This document shows, piece after piece, positions 31,846 through 42,982 of a DNA stretch of 64,000 bases. The number at the start of each line of letters is the position of its first letter. The first letter of the stretch is position 1. Under the pieces are notes generated by a model. That model saw only the letters and a list, made by a program, of their open reading frames with translations, was not told the origin of the DNA and searched no databases. The translations under genes and the position numbers were made by a program. The DNA lies in the NCBI GenBank assembly GCA_002286855.1, contig NRSV01000070.1:1-64000 (forward strand). Direction: 5' to 3'. The stretch is from Bipolaris cookei (lineage: Eukaryota > Ascomycota > Dothideomycetes > Pleosporales > Pleosporaceae).

Positions 31846-32162
31846 GTACTTCGATAGTGATTTTTATCATAGATCTAAGTTTAAGAGCTTTTGAACGGAT
31901 AAGTTAAAAGATACACTGCTGCAAAGGCGGCTGTTTTTGTTAAGAAATCGCTTGCGAGTCCAAACTTTTGGAACATATGTAACAACATCACTCCTAATAC
32001 TTCTTTTTGAACAACGCCATTTGCCTCACAAGTGACAAGAATTTCCGTACAAACATGACGTCAGTAACATCCAACTTCATATAATTAAAAGCTTGACTAC
32101 AACTAACCACACAACACTCAACCCTAATATACTAAAACCATCCTCCATCTTTCTTACTTTCC
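31846..32162. other. Boundary spacer between repeat island and gene-rich region
   Basis: AT-rich, no supported ORF. It includes the 3' flank of the MFS gene. Right of this point no further transposase or retroelement was seen. Confidence 0.5.
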
Positions 32163-34022
32163 TTAATACTCCTTCGCCAACTTACTCCTCTCCCGCAACA
32201 AGTGCCCATACTTGAACATGACAAACGGAATCAAACTCAGCACTGTGCCAAACAGTGCAAGAATCAGTCCTGCATACTGACTCCCCACATTATGAAAGAA
32301 GGCACTGGCGAAAAGAGGCGTCACAGCACCAAGCGTGTTCCTCATTAGACCCTGACCGGCAATAGCCGATGAAGACGTCTCGCCGTAGCAATCGGCAGTA
32401 TACGAGTACGTGCTTTCGAAGACGAAGAAGATGCCAAAGGCGATGGGTGCGAGACCGATGACTGGGCCCACCCAGCTGAGATGCTGGTACTGAGTAAAAG
32501 AATAGATAAAGAGGCCAATGGGGAGCCAGACCGCTCCGAACATTGCGCCGTAGAGACGGTGCTCTGGGACAACGCGCACGTTGGGGTCCGCTTGCAGCTT
32601 GTTGTACTTGCCCATTTGGAAGTGATGCGCTGCCCAGCCAAGGATTGTGCCGACAGCGAGAGAGATGTAGGGGAGGCCGCTGACGCCTTCGTTCCAGCCG
32701 CGCTTCTCGGTAAAGGTGATGGGAATGACGGATAGGAAGAGGAATACTACGGCCCAGCAGAAAGCGATCCAGAGGCCAAAGGCGAAGACGACGGGCTCGG
32801 TGACCAGCATGCGGATGGCCTTGACAGAGGAGGCTTTGAGCATCGACTTGACATCTGGTGTGTAGATATCATCTTCAGCGACGTAGCGGTCGTCGCCGGT
32901 TGCCTTTTGGAGCTGCTTCGCGCGCTTGTGGAGCTTAGCACCTCCACGGGTCTCGGGAAAGAAGACAAAGATGAGAATTAGAAGAGGGATGTTGGCCAGA
33001 CCTTGGATACCTTCCACCCAGCGCCAGCCAAGCGCTTGATCGATGAAGCCAGCGTAGATGGGCGCGGCAACCGTACCGAAGATAGCTACAAAGCTGAACA
33101 TGGCCATGGGCCGACCGCGCTTGTGTGGCTCGTACATGTCGTCGAATGTGCCGCCGACGAGGATGGTACCTACGCATCCGAAGAGACCGAGGAGCAGACG
33201 AAGACCGATGATGGTACCGATGCTTTGTGCCAGTGCGAGACCAATGAAGATGAGCGAGAAGCATAAGAAGGCGCTGGCATATACGATCTTGCGACCAACC
33301 AGCTCACAAAAAGGTGCCAGTACCATCGGCGCAATAGCGCAGGAGATGTTAAACGTGAACAGTCCGAGTTGCCCGTATATAGCGTCGACACTAAACTCTT
33401 CACACATGCTGTTGATACCCGAACTGTATGCCGTAGTCGCGAGACCAATAAAGAGGGTCATCAAATTTAGCATCGTGGTGATACTGCGCTTGTACCAAGG
33501 GTTCCAATTAAAAGGATTTTCCTTGTCGCCAGTCGCGAAGCTCAAGACAATGTACTCTTTACCTTGGTGGTTGACCATCTCAGTCAGGGTAAGAGGCATG
33601 TCGCAATCCACGCGCTTAATGGGTCCACAAGCAGGATCAATGTCCTCGACATCATCTGTGAGATGTTTTCCACCAGCAATCCTCCCGATCATAAGCTCAC
33701 CCTTTTCATTGCGCAGAATCTCAGAGTTCATAGAGACATTGTCTTCATTCGCGAGCTTACTATTCACTCTTGACAAGAAAGCAGGTGTAGAGGTGCCGGT
33801 GTGAGGAGCGGTATTGGCAGCAGTGTTGGCAGCTGTCTGAGCAGCAGTGGAACCGTTGATAGTGTAAGGGACGGAGCCGTTTCGAGGTGTAGTTATCGAT
33901 CCATTTCGAGGGGTGACTGGCGCGCTTTGAGCGACTCGGTAGGACGAGTTCGCTCTTGATGCTGCTAGAGACGGTGGTCGGGAGGATTTGTTGTAAAAGG
34001 ATGGACCGTAGTAGCCGGACAT
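32163..34022 (-). CDS. Major facilitator superfamily transporter, DHA1 type
   Basis: Single-exon 619-aa plasma-membrane transporter. The first 170 or so residues are a Ser/Thr/Asn-rich cytosolic tail with doubled TPRNGS motifs. The MFS core then begins (KRSITTMLNLMTLFIGLATT) with about 12 hydrophobic segments. The loop between helices 2 and 3 reads ELVGRKIVYASAF (motif A-like) and GLRLLLGLFGCVGTILVGG is the fourth-helix region. This layout fits DHA1 drug:H+ antiporters such as the yeast polyamine exporter Tpo1; the substrate cannot be read from sequence. The start at 34022 gives the full cytosolic tail. The repeat island ends about 0.3 kb downstream. The frame is intact. Confidence 0.9.
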   Translation of the reverse strand: MSGYYGPSFYNKSSRPPSLAASRANSSYRVAQSAPVTPRNGSITTPRNGSVPYTINGSTAAQTAANTAANTAPHTGTSTPAFLSRVNSKLANEDNVSMNSEILRNEKGELMIGRIAGGKHLTDDVEDIDPACGPIKRVDCDMPLTLTEMVNHQGKEYIVLSFATGDKENPFNWNPWYKRSITTMLNLMTLFIGLATTAYSSGINSMCEEFSVDAIYGQLGLFTFNISCAIAPMVLAPFCELVGRKIVYASAFLCFSLIFIGLALAQSIGTIIGLRLLLGLFGCVGTILVGGTFDDMYEPHKRGRPMAMFSFVAIFGTVAAPIYAGFIDQALGWRWVEGIQGLANIPLLILIFVFFPETRGGAKLHKRAKQLQKATGDDRYVAEDDIYTPDVKSMLKASSVKAIRMLVTEPVVFAFGLWIAFCWAVVFLFLSVIPITFTEKRGWNEGVSGLPYISLAVGTILGWAAHHFQMGKYNKLQADPNVRVVPEHRLYGAMFGAVWLPIGLFIYSFTQYQHLSWVGPVIGLAPIAFGIFFVFESTYSYTADCYGETSSSAIAGQGLMRNTLGAVTPLFASAFFHNVGSQYAGLILALFGTVLSLIPFVMFKYGHLLRERSKLAKEY

Positions 34023-35500
34023 GTCAGCGAAATTATGGGAAGAGTTGTGCTGAGGAAAGTGAGAGAAAATCGGGGGTCAGCGCGATAATAAGGGATGGCC
34101 ACGACAAACCCAAGACTAAGACGGAGACACGAACATTTCATCTTATCGATACCGGCGAGGTACCGGCATGATAGGAAAGCAGGGGAAGTATGAGCTAGCA
34201 GTCATCTCGCCAATGTCAGTGACCGTAAACGCCCGACAAACAGGACTCGAGCAGGATGCGAGAGCAGAGAGGCACCCATGCAGTCTCGCCTTCAACGTCA
34301 TATTGTCTGTGCACAGCTACGGGCAAGACCTCTATCGTCGTGGCTAGGAGAACAATCGGGTGAAAATCTGATATCCGCAACGTGTGCCGCCACTATGCGC
34401 TCTAGCGTTTGGGATCGGACGAAGAATTTGGTGTTGAGGCTCTGCGGGACTCCACTTAGCGCGCGGATCAGTCGGTAGATTTGCGGCATGACGTCGTCCG
34501 TGGATATCGTGAGCCCATAACTTGCAGGCATTTCGATAGGCTCTAGGTTTGCGCATAGTAGCCGTAAAGGCCCGAGCACGCGCCTGCCAGCGACGTATAT
34601 GTGGTCTGATCGAGATGTTCCTTAAGGATACTCCGCCCACGTCAGTGATCTCGGACTCATGCCAAGAACGGCATCTTTGCCATGTCGAACACGAGGAATG
34701 TTCACCGAGTTTGAATCTTGTTACCTCATCAATCGTGGAAAGAGAAACGATGTGAATTATACTTTCGCGACACGCCAGGCCACGTGTAAGAATCGTAGGC
34801 TCTTATGTCCTCATGGCTGATTTCTATTAACACATATCCCTTTATCAGTGTGTATGGGATAGAACTTAGGGTCAAATATCTGCCTCCGGTAGTCAGTACT
34901 CATTGATACTCCAAAGTGACACATGTTTGTTGAGCAGAATTACTTGATGCAGGATAATAGAAAGTCATTTACTCAGGCAGGCAGTCTTATCAAACACTTG
35001 AACTGACTTCCTGAGTATATATCGCGCCGTAATGTCATAGAAGAGTGTGGTTATGCTGATGAGTCCCCTTGCCAAGTTAAAGTTGTCAGATTATTTCGAT
35101 GGCTGTTAGTACAATCTCCGCCGAGCGACATAAGATTCCGAGGGCCGGGTAAAAACACTCGTCAAACGGTTAGCGAACATTTCCTTACTACATGTTGTTA
35201 ACGACGGTGACCTATGCTTGGCATGTGCAAACGAAGAATCTCAAGTTGCTTGTATCACATTGGTATCAGGTAATACCAGGCAAGCAATGAGCATTGTCGG
35301 TACAATTACTGCTTTTTTTCCCTTGTCGCGCAGTGGTCTGCTTGGTCATGAAGGTGCCATTGTTATGTATGAATTCCTGATAAACCCATGATCGTTATGA
35401 GACCGGCATCCGAATGCTGCATTTGAGCAATGTCATCGGACCATGATTGCCGATGCAGAGAAAACGCTTGAAGAACTCCACCCCAGTGCCCAATGTTCCC
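34023..35500. other. Gene-free interval
   Basis: Promoter side of the MFS gene and 3' flank of the eL43 gene. Small ORFs at 34,278-34,640 overlap on both strands and have no domains. Nothing else seen. Confidence 0.5.
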
Positions 35501-35987
35501 TTAAACCTCAGCAATCTCTCGGAGACGGCGGATCGTTGACCTTGTGGCAGCGGCAGCGGGAGTACTGGTAACCTTGTTAGTAATGTCCTGATTTTTTTTC
35601 TTTTCGCACGCCTAATCCTTGAATAATGTTGCGCTTGGGGGGTACCGAGGGATGTCTTACGAGACGGTGTAGGCTCCTCCGGCGGTGGTCTTGCGGCATG
35701 ATCGGCAGTGCCAGATACCGACGGACTCGCGCTTGACAGAGTTCTTTCCACAGAACTGGCAGACGTAGCGGGCGTGTTGTGTGATCTATCGTGGGCATGA
35801 GCGACTAGTTCTGTTGGCAGTATAGAGTTCCTTGAGTATATGCGCACCTCCATCTTCTTGACCTGCTTACGGAGAGAGGCACCGTAACGGGTACCGTACT
35901 TTCCGGTGATGCCGACCTTCTTTGTGCCTACATGGCCATCAATAATTAATTTCTTGAAAAATGTAGGGAATACGCACGCTTCGTCAT
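35501..35987 (-). CDS. RPL43: 60S ribosomal protein eL43 (L37a family)
   Basis: Four exons on the minus strand: 35978-35987, 35848-35927, 35661-35785 and 35501-35564. Introns are 50, 62 and 96 nt. The joined coding length is 279 nt, giving 92 aa, exactly the family's usual size. The first exon holds only ATG ACG AAG C. The protein reads MTKRTKKVGITGKYGTRYGA at the N-terminus, followed by the zinc ribbon CQFCGKNS...CRSCRKT (four Cys) and ends RRLREIAEV. eL43 is a structural component of the large ribosomal subunit. The last intron has a good CTAAC branch site before TTACCAG. No lesions. Confidence 0.96.
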
Positions 35988-37057
35988 TTTGGCGGTTGTG
36001 TTTGATAGACAATGAGGAGTGGTCGAAGCTGGTAAGTGCAAGCAGGAGATGGTGGGCGGCTCGAAATTCTAAGCGAGGCACCACGTGATGCGGCCCTGGA
36101 AGAACTAGTGTCCGGCCACCTTCGAGAACCATGGCGATAGCGCGAACGCGGTTTCCGATCATTCCTCACCTGCATAGCTATTTACTAGGAATACCCTTCC
36201 ATCTTTTGCATCGATTCAACTATTCATTATGCCTTGAATATGGGAGTGTTGTCGTTTGCATGTTATCCACCAGAGTCACCTATCCGGTCCCTGTGTGGTT
36301 GCCAAGCCCTCAGCAACACCAAACCATTGTTACTCGTACAGATCTCATCAAGTTTCATGAACATGAACGCGAGGCAATGTACTGCCTGAACACAGTATCA
36401 GATGGTTTTTGTGGCACCATGCCCTAATTACTTACTCAGGTTCATGCCCAGATGTCAACGTGTACAACGAGGCTTGAGATCTGGGCAACCCACATCTTGT
36501 CACAGCTTTCGTTGTCAATCGCCCGTTTTGCACCTTACAAGCGCCCTTGAGGCTTGGCTCCTAGAATTAGAAAAGGCACAGTTATGTAACTATTGCTATA
36601 GTCAGGCTACAAAATGTTCGCGAGCATATGGTAGCCATCAGCTGAAACGACGTTGAAACCGAAACAGCTGACAAGCACCCCAAGGCGTCCACAGACCACG
36701 GAGGAGGCATATGCCGAGACTCTATGCGCTTACCGTCTGAAGACGAATGGATCTGTAATGCTGCTCTCTACTTTGATCGGGTTTTAGTGGAATCCTGCGA
36801 CTTTTTCCTGGGGTTGGCATGCGTTGAAAAGCCTGGGGCGGAACATTTGGCGTGGATCATATCAATCCTCGCTGTTTTTGTGTATAGAGCCTTGTTCATA
36901 TAGAGTTCGCTGAGGATATATATATAACCTCGGGCTGCAAGTCATTTTGGATAGACGACAGGCACCATATCAACTCTAAGCAGTGCTTAAGTGTTTTTTT
37001 TCATTTTGTTCTTCTCACATTTCTCACCCCCCCCCTATACTTTGTAATTTACACATC
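35988..37057. other. Intergenic region between divergent eL43 and PEBP-like genes
   Basis: No supported gene. An ATATATATATAAC TATA-like box lies at 36915-36928, about 130 nt before the PEBP-like start codon. A C-run (37,027-37,035) lies in the probable leader. Confidence 0.5.
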
Positions 37058-38154
37058 ATGGCTTCCCGCTATTACTGGAAGGTGGTGGCCCTGGCGGCTT
37101 TTGTATCGCAAACGGCTGCGCAGGGCGGGACTGTCATACCCCAAGATCTACAGGCTGGGTTCGGCAGTGACGAAGTCCAAGTTAGCTACACCAACCAAGC
37201 AATCAATGGTTTCGCAGATGGAACAACTTTTGAAAAAGACGGTTAGTACTCAGCCAAGACTTTTTGGGAGAACCAACAGCTCACACCCATCTAGCTGTAG
37301 CACAAGAACCCAAGTTCGCTCTGGGCGATAGCAACGGCATTTCCCCAACTACATTATACACCATCATCATGGTCGACACGACATGTACCAACGCCCGTAA
37401 ACTACACTATGCCCGTGCAAACTTCAAGAACAACTTCGATATCACCAACATCGCCACCGATACCGCGCCAGCCGTTGATTACGTTGCCCCAGGCTCTGTG
37501 GGCGAGACAGGCGACAACAGACAGTACACCTTCTTGATGTACGTCAACCCCGGACGGAGGCAAATAACCGATTTGAAAGTGCCAGGAGAAAACGAGGCGT
37601 TTGATGTCAAGAAGTTCCAGGACGACAATGGGTTCCGAGACGCGATGGCGGGTGTAGGAATGGTAGTGAAGCTCGGAGGCTCGGCGAATTGTGAGGGTGG
37701 AGATGCAAATGAATTGCCTGATAATCTACCAACAGCTGCGCCGGCAAGCAGTGCGGCAGGCAGTGCGACTAGTGCTGCAGCGAGCCCGACAGGGACGCCC
37801 AGTGCGGGAGCGCCTTCAAGTACTGCTTCACGTTCTCCGGTCGCTTCGGCTTCACCTTCTTCAGCACCCGGTGGCTCTGGAGGACAGAATAACGGTACAT
37901 CTGGCTCGCGACCGAGCCCTTCAAGGGCACCAGCAAGCTCGGGCGTCTCTTCGCCTGTGGCTCTTCCTTCCGAGGCACCGGTACCATCAGGCATTGCTAC
38001 CGTTCCTGTATCGAACGTAAATGGGGAGGCGGGTAGTGCGTCGTTGACTGCTAGTCCGGCCGAGCAAACCACGAATGCTGCTTCGGGAAGTTTCGGAAGT
38101 CAGAACTTGGGGGTTACTTTGTTGGCTATGGCTCTTGGTTTCCTCGTCAGATAA
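37058..38154 (+). CDS. Secreted PEBP-like protein with Ser/Pro-rich GPI-anchor tail
   Basis: Two exons, 37058-37241 and 37295-38154, with a 53-nt intron (GTTAGT...TCTAG), 347 aa. Residues 1-21 are a signal peptide ending QTAAQ. The domain that follows (about 25-200) resembles a phosphatidylethanolamine-binding fold: PKFALGDSNG, TLYTIIMVDTTC, RQYTFLMYVNPG. The classical DPDAP and GxxRHW motifs are not clear, so ligand binding is uncertain. From about residue 220 it is low-complexity Ser/Pro/Ala, ending in a short hydrophobic stretch (LGVTLLAMALGFLVR), as in GPI-anchored wall proteins. Convergent with the methyltransferase gene. Confidence 0.78.
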
Positions 38155-38399
38155 ATAAGGGTGTCGATTACGTTCGAACGCTAGGTGTGTCTCTCATAGA
38201 GCTGGATATGTACAAACATTATACATATAATAAGATATAATGATAACTACAATTTACACTTCATTGCTGTAAACAACTCGTCAGAAGAGCTTCCTACAAA
38301 AAGGTGCTGCACTGACCTGGTCTGATTTGATATATCCCCAAACGCTCTATCTCCTATGAACTGTAAATGGCCCATCCACTATGTACAACACCCCTCAAA

Positions 38400-39194
38400 C
38401 TACTCCTTGATAGCTTGAGCATAGCTCTTGCCCAGCTCGCCATGCCTTTTGATCAGCTCACCAACAACAAAAGGGATACAATCCTTAGGACCGTAGTATT
38501 TCAAATCAAACTTGTCCCACTCCCCAGCATCTCTCAGGTATTCCAATGTGTGTCGCTGGAGTTCACAACCGCCCATGAAGAAAGGCCAGCCTATGATGGT
38601 GTACACTAGTTGCATGAAGCGCGCCGCGACCCTACCCTGAGTTCTCCACGGATTGGCAACATGTTCGCAGATTACCATTCGGCCACCAGGTTTGAGAAGA
38701 TTGTAGAGACCCTTGATTGTCTGTTGTGGATGAGGTACACCGCAAAGTACGCGTGTGCAGCAAATCTCATCAAACACTCCGTCAGACGCCAAGCCCCCTT
38801 TCCCATTAACGTCTAAAATACCACTCTTGTGCAGTGCAGGAATCAGGCTTTCAGGCTCGGCGCCGCAAAGCATCGGATGGTATTTGCTCCCTAGGCCGCT
38901 CTTTTCGGCATTTCTCCGTAGTCCAGAGTGCAAGTCTTCGGCGGGCTCAGCACCATAAATTGCAACGATGAGATTTGAGTCAAAGCGAGACAGTACCTCT
39001 CCCGAACCAGGGCCAACATCGAGAATCACACCTTTGCACTGAGACAGGAGTTCAAAAGTAGGGCCGGGCATTTCCGTGGACATTGCTTCGCCATTGTGCT
39101 TCCAAAGGCGGGCGAATGCCTTGAACCGTAATCTGTTGATATTGAGTAGAGTAAAGGGACTCCACTCATAGAAGACTACTTCGAACATTGTCAT
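38400..39194 (-). CDS. Class I SAM-dependent methyltransferase (METTL7-like)
   Basis: Single exon, 264 aa. Motif I of the Rossmann-type SAM fold is GVILDVGPGSGEVLSRF (about 54-70); an acidic motif II lies at IYGAEPAEDLH (about 78-89); LLKPGGRMVICEHV (about 160-175) is the usual post-motif III strand. The N-terminus and the FMQLVYTIIGWPFFMGGCEL region are hydrophobic, which suits the membrane-associated METTL7 type. Substrate unknown. It is divergent from the SDR gene (556 bp between starts), so a shared promoter is possible. Confidence 0.85.
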   Translation of the reverse strand: MTMFEVVFYEWSPFTLLNINRLRFKAFARLWKHNGEAMSTEMPGPTFELLSQCKGVILDVGPGSGEVLSRFDSNLIVAIYGAEPAEDLHSGLRRNAEKSGLGSKYHPMLCGAEPESLIPALHKSGILDVNGKGGLASDGVFDEICCTRVLCGVPHPQQTIKGLYNLLKPGGRMVICEHVANPWRTQGRVAARFMQLVYTIIGWPFFMGGCELQRHTLEYLRDAGEWDKFDLKYYGPKDCIPFVVGELIKRHGELGKSYAQAIKE

Positions 39195-39750
39195 GACGAA
39201 ATCTATGCCGCTGTTAGAAGCTACCCATCAGGGAGAGGTTAGGGTTGGATGTCGTACGATATGCTGATATGCACAAGAGTATAGATGGGCGGAGGAGGGT
39301 AGGAACAACTTGTCCCAACCAATCTGCAGACGTCATGATGGCTTGTTGTGGATGTATGACAGAAAGGATAATGAAAGAGATAGGGAAATGCTGATGTTCA
39401 GATAAACTCTTCGGAACCAGGGATTCGTTCGGCTGTATTATCTGTCAAAGGCGTAACACAGCAATTGACAGAAAGTTGATACGTAGTAAGAAGGACAAGG
39501 CTCTACGTGTTTTGTGCGAAGATGGATAGCAACGATTAGTCAAGCATTAGCACTAGCAAGATAGCATAGAAATTAAGGACGCGAAAGGGCTTGTGATAAA
39601 GAAGTCCGCGGATGTGCGGCGATGACGTTGACGCGCTGTGGACGGAGCCGCCGAAAAGTGGGACTAGAGCATACGAGAGTTATGGAGCGCTGCCACGGTC
39701 TGACGCATACAAACATACATTTGCAAGACGACCAAAGCCCCAAGCAAAAC

Positions 39751-40778
39751 ATGGCTGGAAACACGAAGCCGCAGTATGCGCTGATCACCGGGTGTGTGGC
39801 ACTGCAACAATGCATTTTTCCCGCGTAAGCGAACGAAGGAAAAAGCACCGCTGATGCGAACAGATGCACGCCCGGCGGCATTGGACACTACCTCGCCCTG
39901 GAATTCGCTCAGAGAGGTATGCCAAGCACTCCGAATGTATACTTACACATATACTACGTATATACACATCCACAGCCCAACGCTGACTACCAAAAAAAGG
40001 CTTCCACGTGCTAGGCACTGTCCGCGATCCCGCCAAATATCCTTCCCCCGACCCCCGGATAACCTATCTACCCCTAGAACTCACGAGCAACGAGTCCATC
40101 GCGTTCCTCCATAAATGCGTGACCGAAATCACTGGAGGCAAACTCGACATCCTCTACAACAACGCAGGCCGCAACTATGTCGTGCCTGCGCTGGACTATG
40201 ACGAAGCCGAGCTGCACGAGCTCTTCCAAGCAAATCTCTTCTCCCTCATGAAAATGTGCAGCACTTTTGCTCCACTCCTGATAGAAGCAAAAGGCACAAT
40301 CGTGCAAACGGGGTCGCTGGCAGGTATCATGCCGTATGTATGGGGCGCGCCGTACAACGCTGTCAAAGCAGCGCTGCACGCGTATTCTGACACTCTGCGC
40401 GTTGAACTGGCGCCGCTGGGCGTCCGCGTCATCACCGTTGTCACAGGTGGCGTGAAATCGAATATCGCGCGGCAAGATCGCACGCTACCGCCTGGCTCAT
40501 ACATGCAGCCGCTGGCGGCAGAGTACCAGCGAAGACTCAAGCATAGCCAGGAGCTCGGTATGGACACCAAGCAGTATGCCCGTAGCTGTGTTAACAAGGT
40601 ACTCGCTGGCGACGGCTTGTTCCGCAAGACGAGATGGATATGGGAGGGCAAGATGAGCTGGATCGTATGGTTTGCGTGGACTTATCTGCCGACTGCGATT
40701 CTGGATTTCTATTTCACAAGGACATTCAACTTGGATAAGCTTCGAGGAACTGCGGGGCCGGATAAGAAGACTGACTAA
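39751..40778 (+). CDS. AYR1-like short-chain dehydrogenase/reductase
   Basis: Three exons, 39751-39791, 39864-39916 and 40000-40778, with introns of 72 and 83 nt; 290 aa. The NADPH-binding motif is assembled across intron 1: ALITG then CTPGGIGHYLA. Catalytic residues follow the SDR pattern: NNAG, Ser in TGSLAG and Tyr/Lys in PYNAVKAAL. A C-terminal hydrophobic segment (SWIVWFAWTYLPTAILDFYF) suits an ER or lipid-droplet membrane protein. Yeast Ayr1 reduces 1-acyl-dihydroxyacetone phosphate in glycerolipid synthesis; the match in motif layout and C-terminal helix makes that the best guess. The second intron carries GCTGAC before a poly-A acceptor. Confidence 0.85.
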
Positions 40779-41593
40779 AGATGCAACTAGATTATTGAGG
40801 ATTACCACAATGAACAAGATTACGGTTTGATGAGCTGTAGCACACCTGGTCATGGCAGTCCTGATGAACTATAGTCGCTCAGTTCCTTTCTCTAATCATC
40901 ACTTGGCAAAGAAGAATGACAATCTCGAGAGATACCCCAGTTCACGCACATGTCTCAGTCTCAGAGTGCACTTTTCCCGTGTATTACCTAACGACTGTGA
41001 CTATTGGCAACACGTTTCCAGTTGAAAAGCGGCCAAGAGATTAGAAGACGAGATGCCATTAAGGAATAATATCCATGGCGCCGATCCCTGCCAATCACCT
41101 AAACGACACTGGTGTTTTATGGCCTTCAAACAACCATGCCGCCAAACGATGTGCGGCATAGCCCTGATAAAGGAAGCAATACTTCCAGGATCTTGATAAA
41201 GCACAACGCTCGTCTCCCTTTTCTCCTATAAAACGAGCGAGTGTGACATGTACTAATGCACGCGCTCCACTCTTGTTTTGTTGCTATCTACTTGGTGTAC
41301 CATAAGATGGAGTAATCTTGAGTGAATGTAGAAGGACTGTGTTGAACAAGGTCTGATTACACAGGTCCGTTTTTCTTCGTACCTCTTGGCCAGATGCAAC
41401 TATGCTGCAACTGTGCCCCTCGTATGGCCCCGATATGTGCAGGTTGACTACTATGGGAAAACTCAAGCACATATCCCGTTAAGACGTGGATGGGTTGATC
41501 TCTCTGCATTCCTCCGAATAATCCCTATTCCTTTCTCCCTTTTCCTTTCCATGAGCCTCTACCTTGATGTGACAATCCCCTCTCATCACTCCA
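40779..41593. other. Gene-free interval
   Basis: No supported gene. Contains the 3' flank of the SDR gene and the upstream region of the decayed GT15 gene. Confidence 0.5.
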
Positions 41594-42937
41594 ATGTACA
41601 AGCTCACCATCTGGCCGCCACCACGGCACTCGCTCCGCCCTTTGCTAAGCACACTTTCATCACATTGGAAAGTGATCTTGGTTATTGCCACCTTGATGCT
41701 CCTCGAAGTCCTCTTCCACATCCAAAGCTTCACCATAACCCGCCCCTCACACCCCCTCGACGCTCCCTTCCACACAGGCTGCCCGAACCCCGTGGCAAAC
41801 ACCACCGCACGCAAAAATGCCGTCCTGCTTATGCTTGCCCGCAACTCGGAAGTTAGTGGTGCGGTAGCCAACGTGCGCAGCGTGGAGGAGCAGTTCAACG
41901 ATCCCTTCGGGTACTCGTGGGTCTTTCTCAACGATGTGGTGCGGAGCGAAGAGTTTAAAGAGAAAGTTGTTGCAACAGTGCAAAACATATCAGCCATGGG
42001 CCGTGTGCATGTGAAATTCAGCATTATACCAAAGGATATGTGGGGATTCTCCTCGTGGATTGATTAAGACCGCGCAAGACGCAACATGAATGCTATGGCA
42101 GAAGACAAGATCCAATATGCCGCCAAAGAAGAACATCACCACATGCGTCGCTTTCAATCAGGATACGTACATTTTTCACCCCCCTCCCCGCTATCTTTTT
42201 CTCTCCCTTTCCCCCCATTCTAACAAATCCCAAAACCACATAAACTCTCTCTCTAAAACCCCAACCCTCCCACCCAGCTTCTTCCATACGCACCCCTCCC
42301 TTCTCCCATACAAATACTATTGGCGCGTCGAACCCTCCATCTCCTTCACCTGCACCATCCCCTACGACCCCTTCTACCACATGCAGCGCGCAAAAAAAAA
42401 CGCTACGCCTACACCATCGCCCTTTGGGAACGCGGCAAGACCGTGCCCTCCCTCTTCCGCAAAGTCTCAGACTACAAAATCGCAAACGCGATACCTACGT
42501 CTCCCCTCTGAACCGCACTCCACGACTTGAGTTTTGCGCCGTGGCCCCTGCGGCCCGCGATGGAGTGGCTACGGAATCGCAATGCAGCGGGTGATTTGTG
42601 GAATATGTGTCACTTTTTGTCGAATTTCGAGATTGGGGATTTGGATTTTTTTCGAGGCGAGGCGTATAGTCGGTTATTTGAGTTTCTGGATCACGATGGC
42701 GGGTTTTATTATGAGCGATGGGGGGATGCGGCGGTGCATTTACTGGCGGTTGTGATATTGCTGGAGCTGGGGGAGTTGCATTGGCTTAGTGATTGGTGGT
42801 ATGTGCATGGGGGGTTGGAAGTTTGTGGGGAGAAGACGGGGGGTTGTAGGTGCAAGTGTGATGCACAAGCTAGAGTTGTGGAGCCTATGTTTGGAGAGGA
42901 TTGGGGCGACGATGTGGTGAGGGAATCAGACGTGTAA
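41594..42937 (+). pseudogene. GT15 (KRE2/KTR/MNT1 family) alpha-1,2-mannosyltransferase, decayed
   Basis: ATG 41594 opens a type II Golgi protein: a short cytosolic end, one anchor (VILVIATLMLLEVLFHI) and the catalytic start KNAVLLMLARNSEVSGAVANV. A TAA at 42065 stands where Gln is expected (WID-stop-DRARRNMNAM). The frame continues to FQSGY, then a probable intron (GTACAT at 42,165 to CCCAG near 42,279) whose phase does not fit without one base change. A nine-A run near 42,394 causes a frameshift (ARKKRYAYTIALWE after it). A TGA replaces Trp at TSPL-stop-TALHD. The active-site region is otherwise well kept: CHFLSNFEIGDLDFFRGEAY and GGFYYERWGDAAVH. The family adds mannose to N- and O-glycans. 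Four lesions make a pseudogene likely. Confidence 0.8.
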
Positions 42938-42982
42938 GTTAAGAAGATGTGGATTTTGAAGACATATATAATTCGAGATTTC

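Noticed and set aside
33058..33804. 248-codon ORF on the plus strand
   Set aside because: Shadow of the MFS transporter on the other strand.
35395..36162. 255-codon ORF as a novel gene
   Set aside because: It reads through the introns of the eL43 gene; the spliced form gives a perfect 92-aa ribosomal protein.
37479..38072. 197-codon ORF on the minus strand
   Set aside because: Antisense of the Ser/Pro-rich tail of the PEBP-like gene.
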